This document shows, in pieces, positions 27,035 to 35,830 of a stretch of DNA of 64,000 nt. Source of the DNA: Glycomyces salinus. GTDB taxonomy: Bacteria > Actinomycetota > Actinomycetes > Mycobacteriales > Micromonosporaceae. Location: NCBI RefSeq assembly GCF_016428645.1, contig NZ_JAELXW010000014.1, positions 62,001 through 126,000 on the forward strand, in the 5' to 3' direction. The notes beneath the pieces were generated by a model. The model saw only the letters and a list, made by a program, of their open reading frames with translations. It ran no database searches and was not told the origin of the DNA. The translations under genes and the position numbers were made by a program. Every line of letters starts with the position of its first letter. Position 1 is the first letter of the stretch.

Positions 27035-28132
27035 GTGTCCTCCACCTACCGCCTCGCCGTCGTCGGCACCGGCGGCATCGCCGGCCTGCACGCCCAGGCT
27101 CTGCGAGACCGCCTGAGCGACCGATTCGAGATCGTCGCCGCCGTCGACCCGGACGCCGACCGCCTCGAGTCCTTCAAATCCAAGTTCGGCGTCGAACGCG
27201 GCTACGCGTCCATCGAGGAACTCCTCACCGCCGAGCAGCTCGACCTGGTGGACCTGTGCACCCCGCCCGGTCTCCACGCCGACGGCGCCGTCGCCGCCCT
27301 CGAAGCCGGAGTCGGCGCGATCTGCGAGAAGCCCCCGGCGCTGAGCCTCGCCGAGTTCGACCGGATCGCCGCCGCCTCGGCAGCCTCCGAGGGCGACTTC
27401 GCCGTCATCTCCCAGCACCGCTTCGGCTCGGCCGCCGAGCGCGTGCGCAACATGCAGGCCTCAGGAGTCCTCGGCGCGCTCGCGGTCGCCAAGTGCGACA
27501 CCCTCTGGTACCGGCCCGAGGAGTACTTCGCGGTCGACTGGCGCGGCCGCTGGGAGACCGAGGGCGGCGGCCCCACCATGGGCCACGGCATCCACCAGAT
27601 CGACACCCTGCTGTCCCTGGTCGGCCCCTGGGCCGAGGTGGTCGCCACCGCGCACCGGCACCGCCGGGCCACCAACACCGAGGACGTCTCGCACGCGATC
27701 GTGACCCTGGAGAACGGCGCGAGCGTCTCGATCACCAACTCGCTGCTGAGCCCCCGCGAGACCTCCCAGATCCGCCTCGACTACGACCACGCCACCGTCG
27801 AGCTGGACCACCTCTACGGATACGGCGACGGCAACTGGACCGTCACGCCCCTGGAAGATCGCATCGAAGAGGTCATGAGCGCCTGGTTCGCCAAGCCGCG
27901 CGGCGTCCCCTCCGGTCACGCCGCCCAGTTCGAAGCGGTCGCCGACGCCCTCGACTCCGGCGCCAAACCGCCGGTCAACTGCGAGGACGCCCGCCGCACG
28001 CTGGAGCTCATCACCGCCCTGTACGCCTCGGCATTCTCGGGCAAACCCGTCCGAGCCGGAGACATCGACCCCACCTCTCCCTACTATCAACGCATGGACG
28101 GGGCCGGGACCCCCTGGCCGGACCGCAAGTGA
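27035..28132 (+). CDS. Gfo/Idh/MocA-family oxidoreductase
   Basis: A 365-residue NAD(P)-dependent sugar oxidoreductase. The N-terminal Rossmann domain begins VVGTGGIAGLHAQALRD and includes the EKP motif in AICEKPPALS, with the catalytic Lys. The C-terminal alpha/beta domain includes GGGPTMGHGIHQIDTLLSLVG, whose His is part of the usual active site. Such enzymes oxidise or isomerise sugars, inositols or glucosides through 3-keto intermediates. A GTG start with AAGGAG 5 nt upstream is clear. It lies 54 nt after the GH3 stop, with an AACGCTT half-operator in the gap. The substrate is probably the product of GH3. Confidence 0.88.
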   Translation: MSSTYRLAVVGTGGIAGLHAQALRDRLSDRFEIVAAVDPDADRLESFKSKFGVERGYASIEELLTAEQLDLVDLCTPPGLHADGAVAALEAGVGAICEKPPALSLAEFDRIAAASAASEGDFAVISQHRFGSAAERVRNMQASGVLGALAVAKCDTLWYRPEEYFAVDWRGRWETEGGGPTMGHGIHQIDTLLSLVGPWAEVVATAHRHRRATNTEDVSHAIVTLENGASVSITNSLLSPRETSQIRLDYDHATVELDHLYGYGDGNWTVTPLEDRIEEVMSAWFAKPRGVPSGHAAQFEAVADALDSGAKPPVNCEDARRTLELITALYASAFSGKPVRAGDIDPTSPYYQRMDGAGTPWPDRK

Positions 28133-28157
28133 CGACCCCGAAACCGGAGTGACACCG

Positions 28158-29072
28158 ATGACGCTGCAACTCAACCAGATAGAGGACACCCAGCTCGCCG
28201 TCTCCAACGGCGAGACCGAGATCCTGCGCTACGTCTACCGGCCCGACAACGACCAGTTCGAATCGCCGCGGCCCTACTTCGAGCCCCTGCACGACCTGGC
28301 CGGCAACCAGGTCAGCCTCTACCGGCCGCACGACCACGTCTGGCACAAGGGCATCGCGCTGTCGCTGCCCAACTGCGGGCCCGAGAACTTCTGGGGCGGG
28401 CGCACCTTCCGCCGCGGCAAGGGCTACGTGGACGAGAAGAACGACGGCTCGATGGAGCACCGCGGCTTCCCGCGCATGGACTCCGACGGCCAGGGCGTGC
28501 GCGTGACCGAGGACCTCGAGTGGATCACCGAGGACAAGCGCCACTTCTTCACCGAGAAGCGCTCCTTCGCCGTCACCGTGCTGTCCGAGACGGCCTGGGC
28601 GCTCTCGTTCTCCACCTCGTTCACCAACGACACCGACGAGACCGTGGTCATGGGCAGCCCCACCACCGAGGGCCGCGAGAACGCCGGATACGGCGGCCTC
28701 TTCTGGCGCGGCCCGCGCTCGTTCACCGACGGGACCGTCTACACCGCCGAAGGCGCCGGCGGAGACGAGAAGATGGGCGTGCGCGGCGACTGGATGGCCT
28801 TCTGCGGCAAGCACGACTCCACCGACGCCGCCTCGACGCTGGTCTTCACCGACCACCCGTCGAACCCGGGCGCCCCGGTCAAATGGTTCGTCCGCTCCAC
28901 GCCGTTCGCCGCCGTGTGCCCCGCCCCGTTCTTCGACACCGAACTGCCGATGGAACCGGGCCGCACGGTCACCCTGCGGCACGCCGTAGCCGTCTGCAAC
29001 GGCGACATCGGCGTCGAGGGCTCCGTCAAGCACGCCGAACTGGCCGCCGCCGAGCTGGCGAAGCTGGGATAG
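28158..29072 (+). CDS. PmoA-like (DUF6807) protein
   Basis: A 304-residue protein of the PmoA/DUF6807 family, commonly found beside Gfo/Idh/MocA dehydrogenases in sugar-catabolic loci. Its biochemical role is not established to my knowledge. Conserved-looking features are the His-rich YRPHDHVWHKGIALSL, NFWGGRTF and the C-terminal VTLRHAVAVCNGDI. No signal peptide is visible. The ATG at 28158 is chosen over a GTG at 28149 because CCGGAG lies 8 nt before it. It follows the dehydrogenase by 25 nt and precedes the cupin gene by 2 nt, so it is part of one operon. Confidence 0.75.
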   Translation: MTLQLNQIEDTQLAVSNGETEILRYVYRPDNDQFESPRPYFEPLHDLAGNQVSLYRPHDHVWHKGIALSLPNCGPENFWGGRTFRRGKGYVDEKNDGSMEHRGFPRMDSDGQGVRVTEDLEWITEDKRHFFTEKRSFAVTVLSETAWALSFSTSFTNDTDETVVMGSPTTEGRENAGYGGLFWRGPRSFTDGTVYTAEGAGGDEKMGVRGDWMAFCGKHDSTDAASTLVFTDHPSNPGAPVKWFVRSTPFAAVCPAPFFDTELPMEPGRTVTLRHAVAVCNGDIGVEGSVKHAELAAAELAKLG

Positions 29073-29074
29073 CC

Positions 29075-29794
29075 ATGGCCGGATTCCCCGGCGGCACCGC
29101 CGTCTCACTGGTGACCGTCTACGACTGGCCGACCGCCGACGGCCAGGCGGGCGGCTCCCCACACCTGCACACCGCCTCGACCGAGGGCTACGTCGTCACC
29201 GCCGGCACCGGCGCCGTCGAGACCCTCTCGAGCGACGGTTACCTGCGACACGACCTCGAGCGCGGCACCGTCCTGTGGTTCACCCCCGGGACGGTCCACC
29301 GGCTCATCAACGGCTCGGGCGACCTCGAAGTCGCCGTCGTGATGCAGAACGCCGGCATCCCCGAGGCCGGGGACGCCGTCTTCACCTTCCCCGAGGAGGT
29401 CCTCGACGACCCCGACGCCTACACCGCCGCCGCGACCGCACCGGCCGCCCCCGACCTGTCCGATGACGAGCGCGGCAAGGCCGCCCGCGCCCGGCGCGAC
29501 CTGGCCGTGGAGGGCTACCTGAAGCTGCGCGAGCGGGTCGAGGCCGAAGGCGCCGCCGCGATGCGTCCGCTGTGGGACCGGGCCGCCCGGCTCGTCTCCG
29601 GCCGCACCGAGACCTGGCGGAAGCTGTGGGAGGCCGGCCCCAAGGCCCAGGCCGACACCACCGGCGAGCACCTGACCGCGCTCGCCGCCGCCGACTCCTC
29701 CCACCTGTGCGACGCGCACGTCTCAGACGGGGGCGGCAGCGCCCGCAAATGGGGCATGTGCGGACGCCTGGAGACCTGGGACCTGCGTCCCTGA
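29075..29794 (+). CDS. Cupin-domain protein with helical C-terminal region
   Basis: A 239-residue protein. The first ~100 residues form a cupin: HLHTASTEGYVVTAGTGAVET and TVLWFTPGTVHRLING, with the usual His metal ligands. The second half (about 115-239) is mostly charged helix with a Cys-containing end and resembles no domain I know. The start is only 2 nt after the stop of the PmoA-like gene, so translation is probably coupled. Context suggests handling of the sugar intermediate made by the dehydrogenase, or sensing it. A strong terminator follows at 29829. Confidence 0.7.
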   Translation: MAGFPGGTAVSLVTVYDWPTADGQAGGSPHLHTASTEGYVVTAGTGAVETLSSDGYLRHDLERGTVLWFTPGTVHRLINGSGDLEVAVVMQNAGIPEAGDAVFTFPEEVLDDPDAYTAAATAPAAPDLSDDERGKAARARRDLAVEGYLKLRERVEAEGAAAMRPLWDRAARLVSGRTETWRKLWEAGPKAQADTTGEHLTALAAADSSHLCDAHVSDGGGSARKWGMCGRLETWDLRP

Positions 29795-29828
29795 GCCGAG
29801 GCCTGGCCGGTGGGTCAGACCCCGTTCA

Positions 29829-29860
29829 CCGTGTCGGTCGGGCGCGCCCGACCGACACGG
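29829..29860 (+). terminator. Terminator of the GH3-cupin operon
   Basis: A perfect 32-bp palindrome of 16-nt arms, from CCGTGTCGGTCGGGCG to its complement, 35 nt after the cupin stop. It has no U-tract. Confidence 0.7.
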
Positions 29861-29920
29861 CGGGTGCCTGTGCTGCGTTGCCATACGGCTACCATTGCGC
29901 GGGACACCGAAGGAGCGCAG

Positions 29921-31768
29921 TTGCCCGATTACGACCCAGCCGAGACCGGAGTCATGATCGACTCCGAGACGACAGTGGACCGCGACGACGCCATCTGGAT
30001 CGAACCGCGCGGCGACGGCCACGAAGTCTGGGTGCACATCGCGCGCGTGGCCGACCACGTCCCGGCCGGGCGCGCCGCAGACGAAGAGGCCCGCCGCCGC
30101 GTCCACACCCGGTACCGGGCCGACCACACCCGCCGAATGCTCCCGCAGCCGGTCGAGGAGCGCGCCAGCCTCGATCCCGATCGGGTGAACGAGACCTTCG
30201 TCGTCCACCTCCGCGTCGACTCCGGCGGCCACATCAGCATCGCCGACCTCGGCCCGGGCCGACTGGCCCGCTCGTGGGCGGTCACCCACGGCGAGGCGGC
30301 CACGGCCGCCTCCGACGCCTCACACCCGCTCCACGAGATGATGGCGCGGGCGCTGCGCTTCGCCCAGACCATGCTGGCCGCCCGCCGCGCGTCGGGCGCG
30401 CTGGCCTTCTACGACCTGCTCAGCGGCTTCGCCACCAACGAGGAGGGCCAGCTGGTCCGCCTCGACGCCTCCGAGCGCAATTCCGGGTACATCATCGTCC
30501 AGGAGTTCATGATCGCCGCCAACGCCCACATCGCGTCGTGGGCGGTCGAGCAGGATCTGCCGATCCTGTTCCGCAACCACCGCATGGCCGCCGTCGCCGG
30601 TGATCCCGGCGAGCTGCGCGACGAGTTGGACGCGGTCGCCGCGACCAGGGACGCCGAGGCGTTCGAGATGCTGCGCCGCCGCACCCGCATGGTCTCCCGC
30701 CCGGCCACCTACGGGCCCACCGTCCACGGCCACTCCGGCCTGCGCCTCCCGGTCTACACCCACGCGACCAGTCCGATCCGCCGCTACCCGGACCTGATCA
30801 CCCAGCGCATCCTGCTCGCGGCCACCGCCGGGCACGAGAGCCCCTATGGCATCGAGACCCTCGGCGAGCTGGCCGACGAGGTCAACACCAGGATCGCCGC
30901 CGAACGGGAGCGCACCGCCGAGCACTTTCGGCAGCGCGCCAAGGAGGACGCCGAACGCCGCCTCGAAGAGGCCGAATTCGGGAACCTGCCCTACGCGCAG
31001 TTCGCGAAGGTCCTGCGTGTCGCCGTCGAACGCGGCGAGGCCCCGGAGGGCCTGGTCGAGGACACCGAGCGCCGCCTCGACGAGGGCGAGATCCAACTGC
31101 GCGAGTTCGCCGCCGTCTACTTCGACGGCCGGGCCGCCGCGTTCACCGACCTGCGCCTCAAGCTCAACCACTACCTTTGCGAGGAACCGCACATCGCGGT
31201 CTCCCTGGTCAACAAGTACCTCCAGGACCAGCTCGGCGGTCCGGTCGGCTCCCAGAACATGCTCTGGGAGGTCGAGCCCATCACCGGGCTGCGCATCGCC
31301 GCGTTCAAAGCGCGGCTGGAGATCCGCTACAACGACCAGTACCGTCGCTCGGCCATCCGCGTCCAGCGCACCAAGAAGGACGCCCGGAACCAGGCCGCCC
31401 TGTCCCTGGCCGCAGCGCTGGCCGAGCTGCCGGACCTGTCGGCCGACGTCGACCCGCGCCAGATCGAGCCGGGGCCGCCCCGGCCGCCGGCCCTGGTCGA
31501 CCCCGACCTCAACCCGGTCGAGGCCGTCCAGATCTACTTCGCCCGCGGCGTGGTCGACGACCTGTTCTGGCGCTTCGACCACGCAGGACCGGCCCACGAG
31601 CGCGTCTACACCTGCACCGCCGGAGCCACCCTGCACTCCAGCGGCGTCGACATCGACGCCGAAGGGCAGGGCGCGAGCAAGCAGTCCGCCAAGAACGCGG
31701 CCGCCGAGATCCTGCGGGTCCACATCGAGGCCGCCCTGAGGTTGAGCCGCGCGACAGACGCGGACTAG
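29921..31768 (+). CDS. RNB-domain 3'-5' exoribonuclease with dsRNA-binding-like C-terminus
   Basis: A 615-residue protein. The RNB catalytic domain starts almost at the N-terminus (residues 10-340): the motif IDSETTVDRDDAI gives the four acidic metal ligands Asp14, Asp20, Asp22 and Asp23, and THATSPIRRYPDLITQRIL is the conserved late motif. Unlike RNase II/R there is no cold-shock domain before it and no S1 domain after it. Instead the C-terminus has two segments resembling dsRNA-binding domains (about 410-500 and 525-610), each with a basic KK/KQSAKNAAA helix. The TTG at 29921 follows AAGGAG by 5 nt. Confidence 0.85.
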   Translation: MPDYDPAETGVMIDSETTVDRDDAIWIEPRGDGHEVWVHIARVADHVPAGRAADEEARRRVHTRYRADHTRRMLPQPVEERASLDPDRVNETFVVHLRVDSGGHISIADLGPGRLARSWAVTHGEAATAASDASHPLHEMMARALRFAQTMLAARRASGALAFYDLLSGFATNEEGQLVRLDASERNSGYIIVQEFMIAANAHIASWAVEQDLPILFRNHRMAAVAGDPGELRDELDAVAATRDAEAFEMLRRRTRMVSRPATYGPTVHGHSGLRLPVYTHATSPIRRYPDLITQRILLAATAGHESPYGIETLGELADEVNTRIAAERERTAEHFRQRAKEDAERRLEEAEFGNLPYAQFAKVLRVAVERGEAPEGLVEDTERRLDEGEIQLREFAAVYFDGRAAAFTDLRLKLNHYLCEEPHIAVSLVNKYLQDQLGGPVGSQNMLWEVEPITGLRIAAFKARLEIRYNDQYRRSAIRVQRTKKDARNQAALSLAAALAELPDLSADVDPRQIEPGPPRPPALVDPDLNPVEAVQIYFARGVVDDLFWRFDHAGPAHERVYTCTAGATLHSSGVDIDAEGQGASKQSAKNAAAEILRVHIEAALRLSRATDAD

Positions 31769-31807
31769 CCCGAAAAAGGGTTCTCCCCGCTAAGGCACAA
31801 TGGGGAC

Positions 31808-33064
31808 GTGCATATTCTCGACGACCTGGCCTGGCGCGGCCTCATCCAAGACTCGACCGATCTCGAAGCGCTCCGGGAGCACCTCGACTCGGGGCTCGTC
31901 ACCTTCTATGCCGGCTTCGATCCGACGGCGCAGAGTCTCCACGTCGGGCACCTCATGCTGGTGCTGACCTGCCGCCGCCTCCAGCGGGCCGGGCTGCGCC
32001 CGCTACTGCTCGTCGGCGGCGCCACCGGACAGATCGGCGACCCGAAGGAGGCCGGAGAGCGCACGCTCAATCCGCCGGAGGTCGTCGCCGGATGGGTCGA
32101 GAAGATCCGCGATCAACTCGCGCCGTTCGTCGACTACCACGGCGAGAACGCCGCCGTGCCGGTCAACAACCTGGACTGGACCAGCGAACTGAGCGTGGTC
32201 GACTTCCTTCGGGACGTCGGCAAGCACTTCCCGATAACGAAGATGCTCTCTCGAGAGATCGTCAAGAAGCGCCTCGAATCCGGCATCTCGTTCACCGAGT
32301 TCTCCTACCAGCTCCTCCAGTCGCACGACTACTTCGAACTGCACCGTCGCCACGGCTGCACGTTGCAGATCGGCGGCTCCGACCAGTGGGGCAACATCAC
32401 CGCCGGGGTCGACTACATACGGCGTCGGGCCGGTGAGCACGTCCACGCCTTCGTGACCCCGCTGGTGACCAACGCGGACGGCTCCAAGATCGGCAAGAGC
32501 GACGGCAAGGGGCCTTGGCTGGACGCCGAGTTGACCAGCCCTTACTCCTTCTACCAGTTCTGGTTCAACGTCGATGACGCCGACGTGGTCCGCTACCTGA
32601 AGTACTTCTCGTTCATGGGCCGCGAGGAGATCGATGAGCTCGAACGCGCCACCGCCGAGAAGCCCGCCGCGCGGCTGGCGCAGCGGGCCCTGGCCGAGGA
32701 GCTGACGATCCTGCTGCACGGCAAGGAGGAGACCGAGCACGTCATCGCCGCCTCGCAGGCGCTGTTCGGGCGCGGCGAGCTGGCCGAGCTGCCGGAGACG
32801 ACGCTGCGCGCCGCCCTGGTCGAGGCCGGTATGGCCGAGCTGAAGGGGCCGGAGGTCACCGTCGCCGAGGCGATGAAGGAGTCCGGGGTCGTGGCCAGCC
32901 TGGGCGAGGCCCGCCGCGCCGCCAAGGAGGGCGGGGCGTACCTGAACAACACCCGTGTGACCGACCCGAACGCCGTCATCGACCCGGCTGACCTGCTACA
33001 CGGCCGCTACGCGGTGATCCGGCGGGGTAAGAAGACCGTCGCCGGGGCCGACGTGCGGGTCTGA
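31808..33064 (+). CDS. tyrS: Tyrosyl-tRNA synthetase
   Basis: A 418-residue class I synthetase charging tRNA-Tyr. The HIGH-type motif is HVGHLML near residue 46. The tyrosine-binding segment is YAGFDPTAQSL, and QIGGSDQWGNITAG and the KMSKS equivalent GSKIGKSDGK are present. A C-terminal S4 RNA-binding domain (about 350-418) has SLGEARRAAKEGGAYLNN. The GTG start at 31808 lies 6 nt after a CACAAT hexamer, possibly a weak leaderless promoter. In M. tuberculosis the same region follows (Rv1689 onward). Confidence 0.96.
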   Translation: MHILDDLAWRGLIQDSTDLEALREHLDSGLVTFYAGFDPTAQSLHVGHLMLVLTCRRLQRAGLRPLLLVGGATGQIGDPKEAGERTLNPPEVVAGWVEKIRDQLAPFVDYHGENAAVPVNNLDWTSELSVVDFLRDVGKHFPITKMLSREIVKKRLESGISFTEFSYQLLQSHDYFELHRRHGCTLQIGGSDQWGNITAGVDYIRRRAGEHVHAFVTPLVTNADGSKIGKSDGKGPWLDAELTSPYSFYQFWFNVDDADVVRYLKYFSFMGREEIDELERATAEKPAARLAQRALAEELTILLHGKEETEHVIAASQALFGRGELAELPETTLRAALVEAGMAELKGPEVTVAEAMKESGVVASLGEARRAAKEGGAYLNNTRVTDPNAVIDPADLLHGRYAVIRRGKKTVAGADVRV

Positions 33065-33116
33065 GACGTACACTTGGCTGGTTTTGTCGCGGTGAATGAA
33101 ATAGGGGGATGACGAC

Positions 33117-34778
33117 GTGGCTGATGACGGCCGCGCCCGAAGGGGCGGAGACGACCGGCGAGGCGGCCGAGGAGGCTACGGACGGAGCGAGGGCGGAAGG
33201 CCCGAGCGCCGAGGTGGTCGGGACGACCGGCCGCGCCGCTTCGATGACCGGGATGGCCGCCCGAGGCGCGACCGCGACGACCGCCCGAATCGCTACAACG
33301 ACCGGGATGACCGCCCGAAGCGGCGCTTCGAGGACCGGGATGACCGGCCGCGCCGTCAAGGCGATCGCGACGACCGCCCGCGTCGCCGTAATGACGACCG
33401 GGATGATCGCCCCCGCCGCTTCAACGACCGGGATGACCGCCCGAAGCGGCGCTTCGAGGACCGGGATGACCGGCCGCGCCGTCAAGGCGATCGCGACGAC
33501 CGCCCGCGTCGCCGTAATGACGACCGGGATGATCGCCCCCGCCGCTTCAACGACCGGGATGACCGCCCGAAGCGGCGCTTCGAGGACCGGGATGACCGGC
33601 CGCGCCGTCAAGGCGATCGCGACGACCGCCCGCGTCGCCGTAATGACGACCGGGATGATCGCCCCCGCCGCTTCAACGACCGGGATGACCGCCCGAAGCG
33701 GCGCTTCGAGGACCGCGACGACCGCCCCCGCCGTCAAGGTGACCGGGACGACCGCCCGCGCCGCTTCAACGACCGGGACGACCGGCCCCGGCGTGACCGC
33801 GATGACCGTCCTTTCCGCGGCCGGGACGACCGCCGCGGGGACCGGCCCCGGTTCGAGCAGCGCGGCGACCGCGACGACGACCGCTTCGGCCGCGACGGCA
33901 AACCCCGCCGCGGAAAGGACGCCCTGCGCCCGCTCGAGGAGCGCGAGGCCGGACACGAGGGCCCCATCCGCGTCGGCGAGTCCGACGAGGCCCCGAACCT
34001 GCCCGACGGCCCCGAATACGGCTTCGACGAGCTCGACAGGGAGACCAGGGCCGGACTGCGCAGCCTCAACAAGCAGCTCGCCGAGGCCGTCGGCAACCGC
34101 CTGATCGCCACCGCCGCGCTCCTGGAGGCCGGGGACGCCGAGGGCGCCCTCGTCCAGGCCCGTTATGCCCGCCGCAAAGCCTCCCGTGTCGCCGCCGTCC
34201 GCGAAGTCTGCGGAGTCGCGGCCTACAACGCGGGAGAATGGCAGTTGGCCATGAACGAGCTGCGCGCCGCCGAACGCCTGGGCGGCAACCGCGACCACGT
34301 GGCCATGATCGCCGACTGCGAGCGCGCCACCGGCCACCCCGAGCGCGCCGTCGACCTCTACCGACAGTTCGGCGACGACAAGGGCATCGACCCCGAGGTG
34401 CGCGTCGAGCTGCTCATCGTCGCCGCCGGGGCCCGCCGCGACATGGGCATGGGCGAGGCGGCCACCGCCATGCTCAAGGTCAAGGCGCTGCACTCTCCGA
34501 AGACCGAGCAGTGGGTGGCCCGGCTCCGCTTCGCCTACGCCGAGCAGCTGATCGCCGACGGACGCGAGGACGAGGCCCGCGAATGGCTGTCCAAGGCCAT
34601 CGCCGCCGACGAGGCGGGCGTGACCGGAGCGGCGGAGCGGCTGCTCGAACTCGAAGGCGTCGACTTCGACGAGCTCGAAGACGAGATCGAGGAAGCGCCC
34701 GAAGGCGAATCCGCCGAAGACGACGAGGAAACCCCCGACTCCGAGGAATCCCATGACGAGACTGACCGCCGCGAATAG
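33117..34778 (+). CDS. RD-repeat protein with TPR-like C-terminal domain
   Basis: A 553-residue protein of two parts. Residues 1 to ~255 are disordered, rich in Arg, Asp, Gly and Pro, built from DRDDRPRR-type units and including a 42-residue repeat present in three identical DNA copies plus a partial fourth. Residues ~290-510 are helical and TPR-like (LIATAALLEAGDAEGALVQA), matching the tetratricopeptide protein at this position in mycobacteria (Rv1691). The C-terminus is acidic. The Arg/Asp-rich part may bind RNA or phase-separate; this is inference. GTG start with AGGGGG upstream. The 3' end overlaps the HAD gene by 26 nt. Confidence 0.75.
   Translation: MADDGRARRGGDDRRGGRGGYGRSEGGRPERRGGRDDRPRRFDDRDGRPRRDRDDRPNRYNDRDDRPKRRFEDRDDRPRRQGDRDDRPRRRNDDRDDRPRRFNDRDDRPKRRFEDRDDRPRRQGDRDDRPRRRNDDRDDRPRRFNDRDDRPKRRFEDRDDRPRRQGDRDDRPRRRNDDRDDRPRRFNDRDDRPKRRFEDRDDRPRRQGDRDDRPRRFNDRDDRPRRDRDDRPFRGRDDRRGDRPRFEQRGDRDDDRFGRDGKPRRGKDALRPLEEREAGHEGPIRVGESDEAPNLPDGPEYGFDELDRETRAGLRSLNKQLAEAVGNRLIATAALLEAGDAEGALVQARYARRKASRVAAVREVCGVAAYNAGEWQLAMNELRAAERLGGNRDHVAMIADCERATGHPERAVDLYRQFGDDKGIDPEVRVELLIVAAGARRDMGMGEAATAMLKVKALHSPKTEQWVARLRFAYAEQLIADGREDEAREWLSKAIAADEAGVTGAAERLLELEGVDFDELEDEIEEAPEGESAEDDEETPDSEESHDETDRRE
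33301..33715. repeat. 126-bp tandem repeat inside the RD-repeat gene
   Basis: Identical copies start at 33301, 33427 and 33553 (126 bp each, 42 codons). A fourth starts at 33679 and diverges after about 37 bp. The lack of silent differences points to recent duplication. Confidence 0.95.
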
Positions 34779-35778
34779 GCCCCTGGCCTCGGCCTACGAC
34801 CTGGCCCTGCTCGACCTCGACGGCGTGGTCTACCTGCTCCAGCAGCCGATACCCGAGGCCGCCTCGGCGGTCGGGGCGCTCCCGGGCCTCCAATGCGAGC
34901 CGGTGTTCGTCACCAACAACGCCTCACGCAGTCCCGAGACCGTCGCCGAGGCCCTGCGAGGCATGGACATCCCGGCCGAAGCCGGCCAGGTGCTCACCTC
35001 GGCGCAGGCAGTCGCCGCCGGGATCGTCCAATACGTCGGTCCCGACGCCACAGTCCTGTGCGTCGGTTCGCCCGCGCTGCGCGAAGCACTGGAGGCGGAA
35101 CGCCTCGAGCTGACCGGCGAACCCCGCGAGGCGGACGCCGTGGCCTTCGGCATGACATTCGACTTGACCTGGCGCGACCTGACCGCGGTCACCATCGCCG
35201 CCCGAGGCGGCGCGTTCTGGGCCGTGGCCAACCTCGACGCGACACTGCCGACTCCCGACGGCCCCCTGCCGGGAAGCGGCGCGCTTGCCCAAGCTGTGGC
35301 CACCGCGCTCGGACGCGGTCCGGACCTGGTGGCGGGCAAGCCCCAGCCGCCGATCTACGAGACCGCCCTGGCCCGCAGGCCCGGTGGCCGCGCGATCATG
35401 GTCGGCGACCGGCCCGACTCGGACATCGAGGGCGCGAACGAGGTCGGCATCGACTCCATGCTGGTCTTCACCGGAGTCGTCGCCCCGATCCAGGCCCTCG
35501 CGCTGCCGCCCGAGCGCCGCCCGACCCATCTGGGCTGGAGCATCGGCGCGCTCACCGAGACCCATCCGGAGGTCCGGCTCAGCGAGTCGACCGCGGAATG
35601 CGGCGGCTGGACCGCCGCACTCGACGGCGGCGAGCTCGTCCTCACCGGCGACGGAGCCGAAATGGACGGTTGGCGCGCGCTGTGCGAAATGGCCTGGGCC
35701 GGTGCCGATCAGGACCGGTACGACCCCGAACGCGCCCCCACCGCCGCCAGTGAAGCCGCCGAGAAACTCCTGGCCTAG
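34753..35778 (+). CDS. HAD-IIA phosphatase (glycerol-3-phosphate phosphatase-like)
   Basis: A 341-residue HAD-superfamily hydrolase. Motif I is LALLDLDGVVYL with the nucleophile Asp, motif II is VFVTNNASRSPETVAEAL, the motif III Lys is in VAGKPQPPIYE, and motif IV is VGDRPDSDIEGA. The orthologous position in M. tuberculosis, Rv1692, is a glycerol-3-phosphate phosphatase thought to recycle glycerol from lipids; I infer the same role. The C-terminal ~70 residues form an extra domain as in that protein. The ATG lies inside the preceding gene (26-nt overlap). Confidence 0.88.
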   Translation: MTRLTAANRPLASAYDLALLDLDGVVYLLQQPIPEAASAVGALPGLQCEPVFVTNNASRSPETVAEALRGMDIPAEAGQVLTSAQAVAAGIVQYVGPDATVLCVGSPALREALEAERLELTGEPREADAVAFGMTFDLTWRDLTAVTIAARGGAFWAVANLDATLPTPDGPLPGSGALAQAVATALGRGPDLVAGKPQPPIYETALARRPGGRAIMVGDRPDSDIEGANEVGIDSMLVFTGVVAPIQALALPPERRPTHLGWSIGALTETHPEVRLSESTAECGGWTAALDGGELVLTGDGAEMDGWRALCEMAWAGADQDRYDPERAPTAASEAAEKLLA

Positions 35779-35787
35779 AACGCGAAA

Positions 35788-35815
35788 CGGCCCGGACCGC
35801 GAGCGGTCCGGGCCG
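35788..35815. terminator. Bidirectional terminator
   Basis: A 13-bp stem CGGCCCGGACCGC / GCGGTCCGGGCCG with a tight GA turn, between the convergent HAD and SCP2 genes. Confidence 0.65.
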
Positions 35816-35830
35816 GAATCTCGGCTTCGA

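Noticed and set aside
24530-27418. A 962-codon minus-strand open frame opposite GH3
   Set aside because: It is antisense to a well-supported GH3 gene and carries no recognisable domain.
33301-33715. Regular repeat considered as a CRISPR array
   Set aside because: Units are directly adjacent, have no unique spacers, have a period of 126 bp and are in frame with a gene.
32976-34754. A 592-codon minus-strand frame and a plus-strand frame (33109-34104) with Thr/Ala repeats
   Set aside because: Both are produced by the 126-bp coding repeat being open in several frames. The Arg/Asp frame joins the conserved TPR-like domain and is the real one.
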